Shown here one piece after another: positions 33,714 through 42,817 of a stretch of 64,000 nt of DNA. Position 1 is the stretch's first letter; each line of letters starts with the position of its first letter. Location: the NCBI RefSeq assembly GCF_000336615.1, contig NZ_AOLW01000015.1, positions 187,971 to 251,970 of the forward strand. Reading direction: 5' to 3'. This DNA comes from Haloarcula amylolytica JCM 13557 (GTDB taxonomy: Archaea; Halobacteriota; Halobacteria; Halobacteriales; Haloarculaceae). A program made the translations under genes and the position numbers. The notes under the pieces were generated by a model. It was not told the origin of the DNA and searched no databases. It saw nothing but the letters and a program-made list of their open reading frames with translations.

Positions 33714-36700
33714 ATGGGTAAGATTACGGGCCTGTGGCTATCAGCGATGACGCTACTGGCTGTGGTTGCGGTGTCGACGGCCCCGGTGTTCGGGCCGGGT
33801 GTCGCAGCCGCGTCCAATCACGAGACAGCGGCTATCGAGGTGACCGACGCCTCGGCGACAAAGACCAACAGTTCCGGTACGACCAGTGCGCCGTTCTCGG
33901 TCGTCTCCGGGATGGAGTTCCAGGTGGAGGTCACGGCTGAGAACACCGGAGACAGCGATGGGACGAAACAGGTGGCCGTCACGGCAAACGGCGAGCGAGT
34001 TGCGAAGGTCGACGTCGCGGTCGGCGGCGACCAGCAGACGACGGAGACTGTTCCCGTCACCCTCGACGACACCGGCGAGTACGACCTCGCCGTCGATGGA
34101 GTCCCGGCCGGAACGGTAACCGTCGTCGAACCGCCGAACATCACGGTCACCGAGACGACAGTCGACCGGGCTACTGTCACACGAGGCGAAACCATCGAGG
34201 TAACTCATACGCTCGAAAACACTGGCGGGCAAACCGGCGAACTGACGATCATCCCGAAGCTTGAGAACACGGACACCGGAGCGTCCCGGATGGTCAACGA
34301 ACTCGCCGTCGAGGTCGGTGGCGGCGACACGGAGACGACCTCGTGGACGCTGGACACCGGGAGCCTCGACGAGCTGCCTGCCGGGGCGTACGAACTGCGG
34401 GACGGTTCCGGCTCGAACCCGACCATCACCATCGAGGAATCCAAGCAGTTCACCGTCGAGTACTCGCAGCTAAGCGACGACTCGACGGTCACCGGCGAGC
34501 CCGTCGACCTGACGGTCCGGATGCAAAACCCCAGAGGCGGGGACGGGTCGGCGACAGAGGACGTCGTTCTGCAGACTGACGGCTCCGAAATCGCCACCCG
34601 GACCGTCGAAATCGAGAACGGCGATACGGAGACGCTGGAGTTCTCACCGAGCTTCGACAGCGAGGGTACTTACGACCTGACTATAAACGGCGAATCGGTC
34701 GGGACCGTCGACGTTGCGGACGAGGGCTCGCTCCAGATTCAGGACGCCGGGCTCATCGACACCCAGGTCAATACTGACACGGACACGGGTGGCATCGGGA
34801 CCCGCGAGCCGGAGCTGTGGGTGACGGTGGAGAACACTGGCGGACAGACCGGAACGATTACGCTGCCTATCGAAGTTGGCGGCACGCAGGTTGGCCAGGA
34901 GTCGGTAACAGTCCCGGCCGATGAGACAGTCAACGAGACGCTCCTCTATCGACTCGAAGGAGCTGTTGACGAGGGCGACCACGAGGTCACGGTCGACGGC
35001 GTCACCGCCGGCACCCTGACTGTCGGCCAGCCCGATATTCAGGTCACCGACGCGAGGTGGAACAGAACAACGGTCACTCGGGGCGGAACGGCAGAACTGA
35101 CGGTGACGGCCAGAAACGACGGGACCGTGACCGCGAAGCAGGAGTTCTGGATCGAAACGGAGAACGAAGCCGTCGACGCCGTCTCGTTCGATCTGGAACC
35201 CGATGCATCCGATACGGACACGTACGTGCACACGTTCGAGGAGCCCGGCACGTACCAGTTCACGGTCGGTAGCGAGACTCAGACCGTCACGGTCGAGCAG
35301 CCAGCGACGTTCGAGGTCTCCGAAAGGGCGCTGAACACGACGAGGGTGGGCGAGGGCGAGAGCGTCGCGGTCACCGCGACGGTCACGAACACCGGCGACC
35401 AGGCCGGTACCTACGAGGTTCCGCTTACGGTCGCTGACGAGCGGGCGAACACCACTGAACTGCAACTGGGGCCCGGAGAATCGACGACCGTTTCGTTCAC
35501 GGAGCCGTTCACCGCCGTCGGCACGTACCCTATCGACCTCGCCGGCGAGCGGGTCGGGACGGTCCGGGTCTCTGAGGTGGCGACGTTCGAAACCACTAGC
35601 GTCGACCTGAACCGAACGGACGTCGTCACCGGGGAGCCGATAGCCGTCACCGCGACAGTCCGGAACGAAGGCGACCAGACCGGGACGGCCGACGTACGGC
35701 TGCAGGCGGACGGCAATACGATAGACACGCAGTCGGTGACACTCGACGGCGGCGAGGAAGCGACCGTCACGTTCGCCCAGTCGTTCAGCGATGCGGGGAC
35801 GCGGGACATCGCCGTCGACAACCAGTTCGGAGCCAGTGTGACGGTTACGGAACCGGCGACGTTCGAGGTCAGCAACGCGGCGGTCAGTAGCGAGTCTGTG
35901 ACCCAGGGGGGGTCGGTCGAGCTTAGCGCGACCCTCACGAACACCGGTGGCCAAGCGGGGACTGTCACCGGCGAATTCGCCGTCGCAGGATCTGTTGTGG
36001 AGAGCCGAGAAGTAACGCTTGAGGGCGGCGAGGCGACGGAAATAACGTATAACCACGTCTTCAACGACAGCGGGAACTACGTAGTCGACATCAACGGCCA
36101 GCGGGCTGGCACTGTCACGGTCAAGGAGCCGGCGGCATTCGACACGGCTGCCGTCGACCTGAACCGGACGAGCGCTCGGACAGGCGAACCGATTGAGGTG
36201 ACTGCCACCGTTGTCAACAACGGCGACGAGACAGGGACCTCCCCGGTGCGCCTCCAGACCAACGACGACATCGTGGACACGACGAACGTCACGCTCTCGG
36301 GCGGGCAACAGACCGAGGTCTCCTTCGTCTACGTCTTCGAGAGCGGCGGAGAGTACGACGTGGCGGTCAACGGTGACTCCGGCGGAAACATCTCAGTGAC
36401 CCAACCCGCGACGTTCGAGGTTCGCGACGCACAACTGAGTAATTCGTCCACCGAAACCGGCGAGTCAGTGGACGTGTCAGCGACTGTCGCAAACGTCGGG
36501 ACAGAGAGTGGGAACTACACCGCGGCGCTCACAGAGACCAACCAGACGCTCAAGTCCAGAACCATCGGCCCGATTGCCGGCGGTGAAACAGTAACTGTCT
36601 CCTTCAGTATCTCCTTCGACAACGAGGGCAACCGCTCGCTCGCTATTGGCAACGCCGCCACCGAAACGCTTGCCGTCGAAGCCGAAAGCAGTAGTGACGG

Positions 36701-37784
36701 CGGTGGCGGAGGCGGTGGAGGCGGTGGAGGCGGCGGAGGCGGTGGAGGTGGCGGCTTCGATCTCGACGACGAGTCGGACGAGACCGACGACGGCGGCGGC
36801 GCAGAGGCTCCTGCGATCTCGCAGTCCCAGATCGACAACGGAGTCACTGTCCGAGTGACTGCCGACGCCGCGAACTCGACGGTCACCCAGTCGCTGAACC
36901 GCTCCGGGCCGTCCGAGACCGCGCCGGCGTTCACCCTCTCTGCACTCTCGCTCGACGTGACCAACGACAGTGATGGATTCAACGTGACGATGCTCGGCCC
37001 GCAGGCCACGCCGAACGACAGGACCGAAGTTCAGGCAGACGGTGTGCACGGGTACGTGACCGTCACTTCCGGCGCAAATGCGTCTGCCATCAGTCGGGCG
37101 AGGTACACCCTACGGCTCAACGAATCGGCGCTGCCGACCAACGGATCGATGGACGCCGTCCGAGTGTTCCAGTACCACAACGGGTCCTGGAGTCAGCTAC
37201 CCAGTACCGCCAACGCGACGAACAGGTCCATTCGGGCGACATCATCAAATATCTCGACTATCGCTGTCGTCTCCCCGGTCGCTAATACGTCCATCCCGAC
37301 GACGACAGCCAGCCCGTCGAATACGAATGCATCGACGCCGACGCCCGCAGAACTCACTGTTGCCGATGCATCCCTGATGGCTGACTGGGTCCGGGCCGGC
37401 TTCAACACATCGGCGCGAGCGACCGTCGAGAACCCGACCGACGAAACCGTCGAACAGACGCTGACGGTCACTGTCGACGGCGATTCGGTCGCTTCTCGGA
37501 CCGTTCGACTCGACGCCGGCGAACAAACTACCGTGACGATGGAGTTCGAGGCTGTCGACGGTGCAGTCGCGGTCAACGGCGTCAGTGCCGGTGACCTCCG
37601 CGTTGGCTCGAATTCGGCCCCGAGTACAGGCGGGTCCGGGACTGACGAGACTGGTGAAAGCGGCGGCGGTGCGGAGCCAGCCTCCGAGACGGTCTCGGCC
37701 TCCGGGCCAGGATTCACCGTTCAGCTGGTCGCACTTGTGCTGGCGTTAATCGGCGGTCTCGTCCGAGTCCATCGTAGAGTGTAG
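33714..37784 (+). CDS. CARDB-repeat surface protein, PGF-CTERM anchored
   Basis: A 1356-residue secreted protein. A signal peptide (residues 1-33) precedes ten tandem CARDB-like beta domains of about 90 residues, with similar openings such as TFEVSERALNTT and TFETTSVDLNRTDV. They carry many N-x-S/T glycosylation sequons. Then come a glycine tract of about 19 residues, an acidic patch, a PGF-pre-PGF-like domain (about 1030-1200) and one more repeat (SLMADWVRAGF). The last 26 residues have PGF, a hydrophobic helix and basic VHRRV, the substrate signal for archaeosortase A. CARDB modules are adhesive or scaffold domains. Cell-surface location is highly likely; ligand unknown. Confidence 0.9.
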   Translation: MGKITGLWLSAMTLLAVVAVSTAPVFGPGVAAASNHETAAIEVTDASATKTNSSGTTSAPFSVVSGMEFQVEVTAENTGDSDGTKQVAVTANGERVAKVDVAVGGDQQTTETVPVTLDDTGEYDLAVDGVPAGTVTVVEPPNITVTETTVDRATVTRGETIEVTHTLENTGGQTGELTIIPKLENTDTGASRMVNELAVEVGGGDTETTSWTLDTGSLDELPAGAYELRDGSGSNPTITIEESKQFTVEYSQLSDDSTVTGEPVDLTVRMQNPRGGDGSATEDVVLQTDGSEIATRTVEIENGDTETLEFSPSFDSEGTYDLTINGESVGTVDVADEGSLQIQDAGLIDTQVNTDTDTGGIGTREPELWVTVENTGGQTGTITLPIEVGGTQVGQESVTVPADETVNETLLYRLEGAVDEGDHEVTVDGVTAGTLTVGQPDIQVTDARWNRTTVTRGGTAELTVTARNDGTVTAKQEFWIETENEAVDAVSFDLEPDASDTDTYVHTFEEPGTYQFTVGSETQTVTVEQPATFEVSERALNTTRVGEGESVAVTATVTNTGDQAGTYEVPLTVADERANTTELQLGPGESTTVSFTEPFTAVGTYPIDLAGERVGTVRVSEVATFETTSVDLNRTDVVTGEPIAVTATVRNEGDQTGTADVRLQADGNTIDTQSVTLDGGEEATVTFAQSFSDAGTRDIAVDNQFGASVTVTEPATFEVSNAAVSSESVTQGGSVELSATLTNTGGQAGTVTGEFAVAGSVVESREVTLEGGEATEITYNHVFNDSGNYVVDINGQRAGTVTVKEPAAFDTAAVDLNRTSARTGEPIEVTATVVNNGDETGTSPVRLQTNDDIVDTTNVTLSGGQQTEVSFVYVFESGGEYDVAVNGDSGGNISVTQPATFEVRDAQLSNSSTETGESVDVSATVANVGTESGNYTAALTETNQTLKSRTIGPIAGGETVTVSFSISFDNEGNRSLAIGNAATETLAVEAESSSDGGGGGGGGGGGGGGGGGGGFDLDDESDETDDGGGAEAPAISQSQIDNGVTVRVTADAANSTVTQSLNRSGPSETAPAFTLSALSLDVTNDSDGFNVTMLGPQATPNDRTEVQADGVHGYVTVTSGANASAISRARYTLRLNESALPTNGSMDAVRVFQYHNGSWSQLPSTANATNRSIRATSSNISTIAVVSPVANTSIPTTTASPSNTNASTPTPAELTVADASLMADWVRAGFNTSARATVENPTDETVEQTLTVTVDGDSVASRTVRLDAGEQTTVTMEFEAVDGAVAVNGVSAGDLRVGSNSAPSTGGSGTDETGESGGGAEPASETVSASGPGFTVQLVALVLALIGGLVRVHRRV
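36699..36755 (+). repeat. Glycine-coding GGN tract
   Basis: About 57 bp of GGC/GGT/GGA triplets encode 19 consecutive glycines between the CARDB array and the acidic linker. Such a repeat can expand or contract by slippage and would change the spacer length without breaking frame. Confidence 0.85.
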
Positions 37785-37898
37785 AGGTCGTACGGACGGC
37801 GGATTTTCCGGCCTCACTACCGGTTCTGTGTATGAAGGCCGACCTTACCGATGGTTTGGCTGCTGGGTAACTAATCCTTTACTCGCGTACCTCCCTGT

Positions 37899-39458
37899 AT
37901 GAGCGAGGTCAAAAAACTCTTTGCTGCTGTCACTATCGTTTTCGGCACCGCTGCGCTCGCGTCCGTATTCGCTGTCGGCAGCGTGGGTGCCTCCGGCGCC
38001 GGCCCCCAGAACGGTGTATCGGACGCCGCAGTGAGCACACCCGGAGCCGCCGTCGAATCTATTATCGAATCCGACTCTGAGAGACTACTCTTTCAGGCGA
38101 ACGAGACGGACACACCGACCGACGGCGAGCAGACTGCGGAGGCCCAACAGACGCCGACGGAACAGCCGCAGACAGACTCCGAAGAAACCGAAGACCCGAC
38201 TGAAAGCGACCAGACGGAGGTACCCACGGAGAGCCCGGAGACACCGACTGAGAGCGACCAGACGGAGGTACCCACGGAGAGCCCGGAGACACCGACTGAG
38301 AGCGAGGAAACGGAGGAATCGACCGAAAACGAAGAAACGGAAGAGCCGACGCAAACCGAGGACCCCACAGATAGAGAACAGGCCGAGACACAGACCCAGA
38401 CTGAAGAACCGACTGACAGTGAGGAGACCGAGGAACCCACCGACCGTGAGGAGACTGAAGAACCGACAGACGCTGAAGAGACCGAGGAACCCACCGACCG
38501 TGAGGAGACTGAAGAACCGACAGACGGTGAAGAGACTGAAGAACCAACGGACAGTGAAGAGACCGAGGAACCGACGGACGGTGGAGAGACTGAGAAACCA
38601 ACGGACAGTGAAGAGACCGAGGAACCCACTGACCGTGAGGAGACCGAGGCACCGACGGACAGTGAAAGAACTGAGAACGGTACACAGGAGGAAACTGAGG
38701 CGGATAGCGATGTCGGCGCTGCCGACACTGACGACTCAGGTGGCAACTCCGACGACGATACCGACTCCAGTGGAGACGGTTCGAACGACTCAGGCGACTC
38801 CGACAATAGCGGCTCCGAGGACTCTGACGGCTCGGACAACGACGATGACTCCCGGTCTGACGGTGGAATCTATGACGAGATCACGGGGACGGATGGCGAT
38901 AACAACGGGACGGCGACCGATGGGGCGAACGCAACCGCGCGGAACGGAACAGCAGGCGGGGGCGCGCCCGCTGGCAACACGGCCGGCGACGGGAACGAAA
39001 CCGCCGGATTCGGGACCGAAGTGGGTACCGATGGGGAACCCATTCCCGAAGGACAGGGGAACGCCGATTTGCGGATCAGGGAGGCCTCACTGTCGGCTGA
39101 CTGGGTTCGGGCCGGGTTCAATACGACCGTGCGAACGACAGTAAAGAACGCCCGTCCGCGGCCAGTCAACGAGACACTGACGGTGACGGTCGACGGCGAA
39201 CCGGTGACGACGGACGAAGTGGCGCTCGATCCCGAGGAAGAGACGGTCGTCGAGACAGAGTTCGAGGCGGTCAACGGAACCGTCCGGGTCAACGGCGAGA
39301 CGGCGGGTCCGCTCACAGTCGAAAACCAATCCGTTCCGGCCACTGACAGCGACGACAGGGCAACGACCGCGGCACAGGGCCCCGGGTTCACTCTCCCACA
39401 AGCGGGCGTCGGTGTCGCGATACTCGCCGTCGTCGGCTGGACGCGTCGGGGCTTCTGA
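37899..39458 (+). CDS. PGF-CTERM surface protein with Glu/Thr/Pro stalk
   Basis: A 519-residue secreted protein. A signal peptide (about 1-31) leads into a highly acidic Glu/Thr/Pro-rich stalk built from short repeats (about 70-270), then a Ser/Asp/Gly linker. The C-terminal module (about 385-480) is homologous to the last repeat of the upstream surface protein (SLSADWVRAGFNTTVR). It ends with PGF, a helix and RRGF, an archaeosortase-type PGF-CTERM. The stalk looks like a cell-wall spacer and is Thr-rich for possible O-glycosylation. It is separated from the upstream gene by 114 bp and is likely a duplicate partner. Confidence 0.88.
   Translation: MSEVKKLFAAVTIVFGTAALASVFAVGSVGASGAGPQNGVSDAAVSTPGAAVESIIESDSERLLFQANETDTPTDGEQTAEAQQTPTEQPQTDSEETEDPTESDQTEVPTESPETPTESDQTEVPTESPETPTESEETEESTENEETEEPTQTEDPTDREQAETQTQTEEPTDSEETEEPTDREETEEPTDAEETEEPTDREETEEPTDGEETEEPTDSEETEEPTDGGETEKPTDSEETEEPTDREETEAPTDSERTENGTQEETEADSDVGAADTDDSGGNSDDDTDSSGDGSNDSGDSDNSGSEDSDGSDNDDDSRSDGGIYDEITGTDGDNNGTATDGANATARNGTAGGGAPAGNTAGDGNETAGFGTEVGTDGEPIPEGQGNADLRIREASLSADWVRAGFNTTVRTTVKNARPRPVNETLTVTVDGEPVTTDEVALDPEEETVVETEFEAVNGTVRVNGETAGPLTVENQSVPATDSDDRATTAAQGPGFTLPQAGVGVAILAVVGWTRRGF
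38206..38301 (+). repeat. Tandem 48-bp repeat in the stalk
   Basis: Two adjacent copies, 38206-38253 and 38254-38301, encode the same 16-residue block (SDQTEVPTESPETPTE). They are nearly identical at the DNA level, indicating recent duplication. Confidence 0.8.
38400..38680 (+). repeat. Imperfect 27-bp repeat array in the stalk
   Basis: About ten units encode the 9-residue pattern EETEEPTDx, where x is Ser, Arg, Ala or Gly. Synonymous and amino-acid differences among the copies show that the array is older than the 48-bp pair next to it. Confidence 0.75.
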
Positions 39459-39547
39459 CGGCAGCGGGACCATTGAATCGGACCACTGGCGGGCGGTCCG
39501 AACTGCTTGTGTGGTGGATTTTTACTCGTACCGCCCGACTGGTCAGT

Positions 39548-40582
39548 ATGGCTCGTAACCTCGCAGTCGTTGGTGCCGGTGGTGCCGGCGCGGCGGCAAC
39601 GTACGCACTCCGTGATGCGGACGTCGACGTAACAGTGTTCGAGAAGAGCCGCGGCGTCTGCGGGCGCGCTGCGACCCGGCGGCACGGCGACTGCACGTAC
39701 GAGTACGGGGCGAACTATCTCAAGGCGGACGACGGCCGCGTGACGGAACTGGTCACGGAGTCGCTCCCGACCGAGGGACTCGTCGATATCGAGGAACCGG
39801 TGTACGCGTTCGACAGGACCGGGGAAATCGACGCCGGACGGGACGCTGACGAACACAAATGGACGTACGAGGCAGGCATCACACAGCTCGCAAAGCGGCT
39901 GTTCGGCGAGACCGACGCCGAGGTAGAGAACGGCGTCCGGGTCGAGCGCCTGGAGCGCCAGCGCGACGGCTGGCGGCTCGAGGACGACGACGGAGCGGAT
40001 CTGGGGCACTTCGACGCCGCGCTGCTGACACCGCCGGCCCCGCAGACGGCTGACCTGCTGGGGCAGTCGCGGTGGGACCACGACGACTGCCGGGAGCTTC
40101 GGCAGGAGATCGCTTCAGTCCCCTATCGAACGGTCATCGCCGGAGTGTTGCACTACCCCTTCGAACTCGACGTGCCGTGGTACGCCGCGGTCAACAGCGA
40201 CAAGGACCACGACATCGGCTGGATCGGCCGCGAGGAGTGCAAGGACGGCCACGTCCCCGACAGCGACTCCCTGCTGCTGGTCCAGATGAACGAGCCGTGG
40301 TCGATTGCGAACTACGACGAACACCCGGACACGCTCGTCGACGACATCGCGACGCGGACGGCTCGACTGCTGGACGACGACCGCTTGGCCGACCCGGACT
40401 GGACCGACCATCAGCACTGGCGCTACTCCCAGCCCGAGGGCGAGGGCGACCACGACCTGCTGGCGTGTGCGGCCGAGCACGACCTGCACTTCGCCGGCGA
40501 CTGGGTGGCCGGCGAGGGGCGGCTCCACGCGGCGCTACGGAACGGACTGGAGACGGGCGAGGCAATCGCCGACGGCGGCTAA
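39548..40582 (+). CDS. FAD/NAD-dependent amine oxidase-like protein
   Basis: A 344-residue flavoprotein from ATG 39548. It has the N-terminal Rossmann nucleotide motif (VVGAGGAGAAATYAL), a Glu-rich strand end (VFEKSRGVCGR), and the C-terminal FAD motif (FAGDWVAGEGRLHAALRNGLETG). The renalase-like amine oxidase family is the best match. The substrate is unknown. RqcH starts 36 bp downstream. Confidence 0.88.
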   Translation: MARNLAVVGAGGAGAAATYALRDADVDVTVFEKSRGVCGRAATRRHGDCTYEYGANYLKADDGRVTELVTESLPTEGLVDIEEPVYAFDRTGEIDAGRDADEHKWTYEAGITQLAKRLFGETDAEVENGVRVERLERQRDGWRLEDDDGADLGHFDAALLTPPAPQTADLLGQSRWDHDDCRELRQEIASVPYRTVIAGVLHYPFELDVPWYAAVNSDKDHDIGWIGREECKDGHVPDSDSLLLVQMNEPWSIANYDEHPDTLVDDIATRTARLLDDDRLADPDWTDHQHWRYSQPEGEGDHDLLACAAEHDLHFAGDWVAGEGRLHAALRNGLETGEAIADGG

Positions 40583-40618
40583 CGGAACGCCTTTGGGTGC
40601 CCGCCGACAGCCACCGAC

Positions 40619-42772
40619 ATGGACCACAAGCGGGAACTGACGAGCGTCGACCTCGCCGCCCTGGAGGGCGAACTCGCCGGCTACGAGGGCGCGAAGCTCG
40701 ACAAGGCGTACCTCTACCCCGAGGACGACCTCGTCAGACTGAAGCTCCGGGACTTCGACCGCGGCCGCGTCGAGTTCCTCATCGAGGTCGGCGACGTCAA
40801 GCGCGCCCACGCCGCCGATCCGGCACACGTCCCCGACGCACCGGGCCGCCCGCCGGACTTCGCGATGATGCTCCGGAACCGGCTGTCGGGGGCCGACCTC
40901 GTCCGCGTCGAGCAGTTCGAGTTCGACCGCATCATCGAACTGGAGTTCGACCGCGAGGACGCCTCGACCACAATCGTCGCGGAGCTGTTCGGCGACGGCA
41001 ACGTCGCCGTGCTGGACGAACACGGCGAGGTCATCGACTGTCTGGAGACGGTCAGGCTCAAATCACGCACCGTCGCGCCGGGGACGCCCTACGAGTTCCC
41101 CTCGGCGCGGTTCAATCCGATGACCGTCGATTACGACGGCTTCGTCGCTCGAATCAAGGAATCCGATGCCGACCTCGTCCGGACGCTGGCGACGCAACTG
41201 AACTTCGGCGGCCTCTACGGCGAGGAGCTGTGTACCCGCGCCGGCATCGATTACAACGTCGCCGTCGACGAACTCGACGAGTCTGATTTCGAGCGGCTGT
41301 ACGAGCTCATCGACCAGATGGGGACGCGCCTACGTGAGGGGGACGTGGACCCACGGGTGTACTACGAGGCGCTCGATGACGGTGATGGCGCGGGCAGTGC
41401 AGACCCCGACGACGAACCGGACCGCCGACGCGTCGATGTGACACCGATCCCGCTGGAAGAGTATGAAGAACTCTACAGCGAGTCTTTCACGGAGTTCAAC
41501 CCCGCGCTGGACGACTACTTCTTCAATTTCCAGCGGGAGGAGGAAGTCGAGGGCGGCGAGACCCAGCGCCCGGACTTCGAGGCCGAGATCGAGAAACAGA
41601 AACGCATCATCCAGCAGCAGGAGCAGGCCATCGAGGACTTCGAGGCCGACGCCGAGGTCGAACGGGAGAAGGCCGAACTGCTGTACGCGAACTACGACCT
41701 CGTCGACGACGTGCTTTCGACGGTTCAGGCCGCCCGCGCGGACGACGTGTCCTGGGACGACATCGAGGCGAAGTTCAACGAGGGGGCCGACCGCGGCATC
41801 GCAGCCGCCGAAGCGGTCGTCTCACTGGACGGAAGCGAGGGGACGGTGACCCTTGACATCGACGGCACGCGCGTCACGGTCGACGCCTTCACCGGCGTCG
41901 AGAAGAACGCCGACGAGCTGTACAAGGAGGCCAAGCGCATCGAGGAGAAAAAGGAAGGCGCGCTCGCCGCCATCGAGAACACCCGCGAGGACCTCGAAGC
42001 GGTCAAGGAGCGCCGCGACGAGTGGGAGGCCGACGACGGCGACGACGAGGCCGACGAGGACGAGGGCGAGGACGAACCGACTGACTGGCTCTCGATGCAG
42101 TCCATTCCCACCCGTTCGACCGAGCACTGGTACGAGCAGTTCCGCTGGTTCCACACCTCGGACGGCTTCCTCGTCATCGGCGGACGGGACGCCGACGACA
42201 ACGAGGAACTCGTCCAGAAGTATCTGGAGGGCGGTGACAAGTTCTTCCACGCGCAGGCCCACGGCGGCCCGGTCACGGTCCTCAAAGCCACCGGTCCCAG
42301 CGAGCCGTCCACGGAGGTGGACTTCCCGCAGTCTTCACTGGACCAGGCCGCACAGTTCGCTGTCTCGTACTCCTCTGTCTGGAAAGACGGGAAGTTCGCC
42401 GGCGACGTGTACATGGTCGACCCCGACCAGGTGTCGAAGACGCCGGAAAGCGGCGAATATCTGGAGAAGGGCGGCTTCGCCATCCGCGGCGACCGGACGT
42501 ACTTCGAGTCCACGCCGGCCGGCATCGCCGTCGGCATCACCTGTGACGACGAGACGCGGGTCATCGGCGGCCCACCGGCGGCCATCGAGGGCCAGGCCGC
42601 GACGAGCATCACCGTCGAACCGGGCCAGTACGCCCAGAACGACATCGCCAAGCGGCTGTACCGGGAGTTCAAGGACCGCTTCGCCGACGAGACGTTCGTC
42701 CGCAAGGTCGCCAGCCCGGACCAGATACAGGAGTTCCTGCCGCCCGGCGGCAGTCGGATGGCCGATGACTGA
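40619..42772 (+). CDS. rqcH: RqcH ribosome quality-control factor (NFACT)
   Basis: A 717-residue NFACT protein: an N-terminal fold (about 1-180), a helix-hairpin-helix-like part, a long coiled coil with acidic linker (about 320-480) and the C-terminal NFACT-R domain (WYEQFRWFHTSDGFLVIGG). It binds stalled 50S subunits with peptidyl-tRNA and recruits tRNA for C-terminal tailing. Length and architecture are normal. The AIR-synthase-family gene follows by 45 bp; Pelota is 2 kb further on, so two rescue factors are close. Confidence 0.95.
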   Translation: MDHKRELTSVDLAALEGELAGYEGAKLDKAYLYPEDDLVRLKLRDFDRGRVEFLIEVGDVKRAHAADPAHVPDAPGRPPDFAMMLRNRLSGADLVRVEQFEFDRIIELEFDREDASTTIVAELFGDGNVAVLDEHGEVIDCLETVRLKSRTVAPGTPYEFPSARFNPMTVDYDGFVARIKESDADLVRTLATQLNFGGLYGEELCTRAGIDYNVAVDELDESDFERLYELIDQMGTRLREGDVDPRVYYEALDDGDGAGSADPDDEPDRRRVDVTPIPLEEYEELYSESFTEFNPALDDYFFNFQREEEVEGGETQRPDFEAEIEKQKRIIQQQEQAIEDFEADAEVEREKAELLYANYDLVDDVLSTVQAARADDVSWDDIEAKFNEGADRGIAAAEAVVSLDGSEGTVTLDIDGTRVTVDAFTGVEKNADELYKEAKRIEEKKEGALAAIENTREDLEAVKERRDEWEADDGDDEADEDEGEDEPTDWLSMQSIPTRSTEHWYEQFRWFHTSDGFLVIGGRDADDNEELVQKYLEGGDKFFHAQAHGGPVTVLKATGPSEPSTEVDFPQSSLDQAAQFAVSYSSVWKDGKFAGDVYMVDPDQVSKTPESGEYLEKGGFAIRGDRTYFESTPAGIAVGITCDDETRVIGGPPAAIEGQAATSITVEPGQYAQNDIAKRLYREFKDRFADETFVRKVASPDQIQEFLPPGGSRMADD

Positions 42773-42817
42773 CGATGCAGGGGCAGAGCGAACACCGCAC
42801 TGGAGGTAGTTGGCTGC

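Noticed and set aside
34644-36308. A 554-codon open frame antisense to the CARDB protein
   Set aside because: Repetitive composition follows the CARDB repeats on the other strand; Arg/Val/Asp-rich with no domain and no promoter.
38400-38680. CRISPR-like regular spacing of repeats
   Set aside because: The repeats are coding, 27 bp without unique spacers, in frame in a surface-protein stalk, and no cas genes are present.
40072-41286. A 404-codon Arg-rich plus-strand frame across the oxidase/rqcH junction
   Set aside because: It runs through two well-supported genes in another frame; extreme Arg content marks it as a shadow frame.
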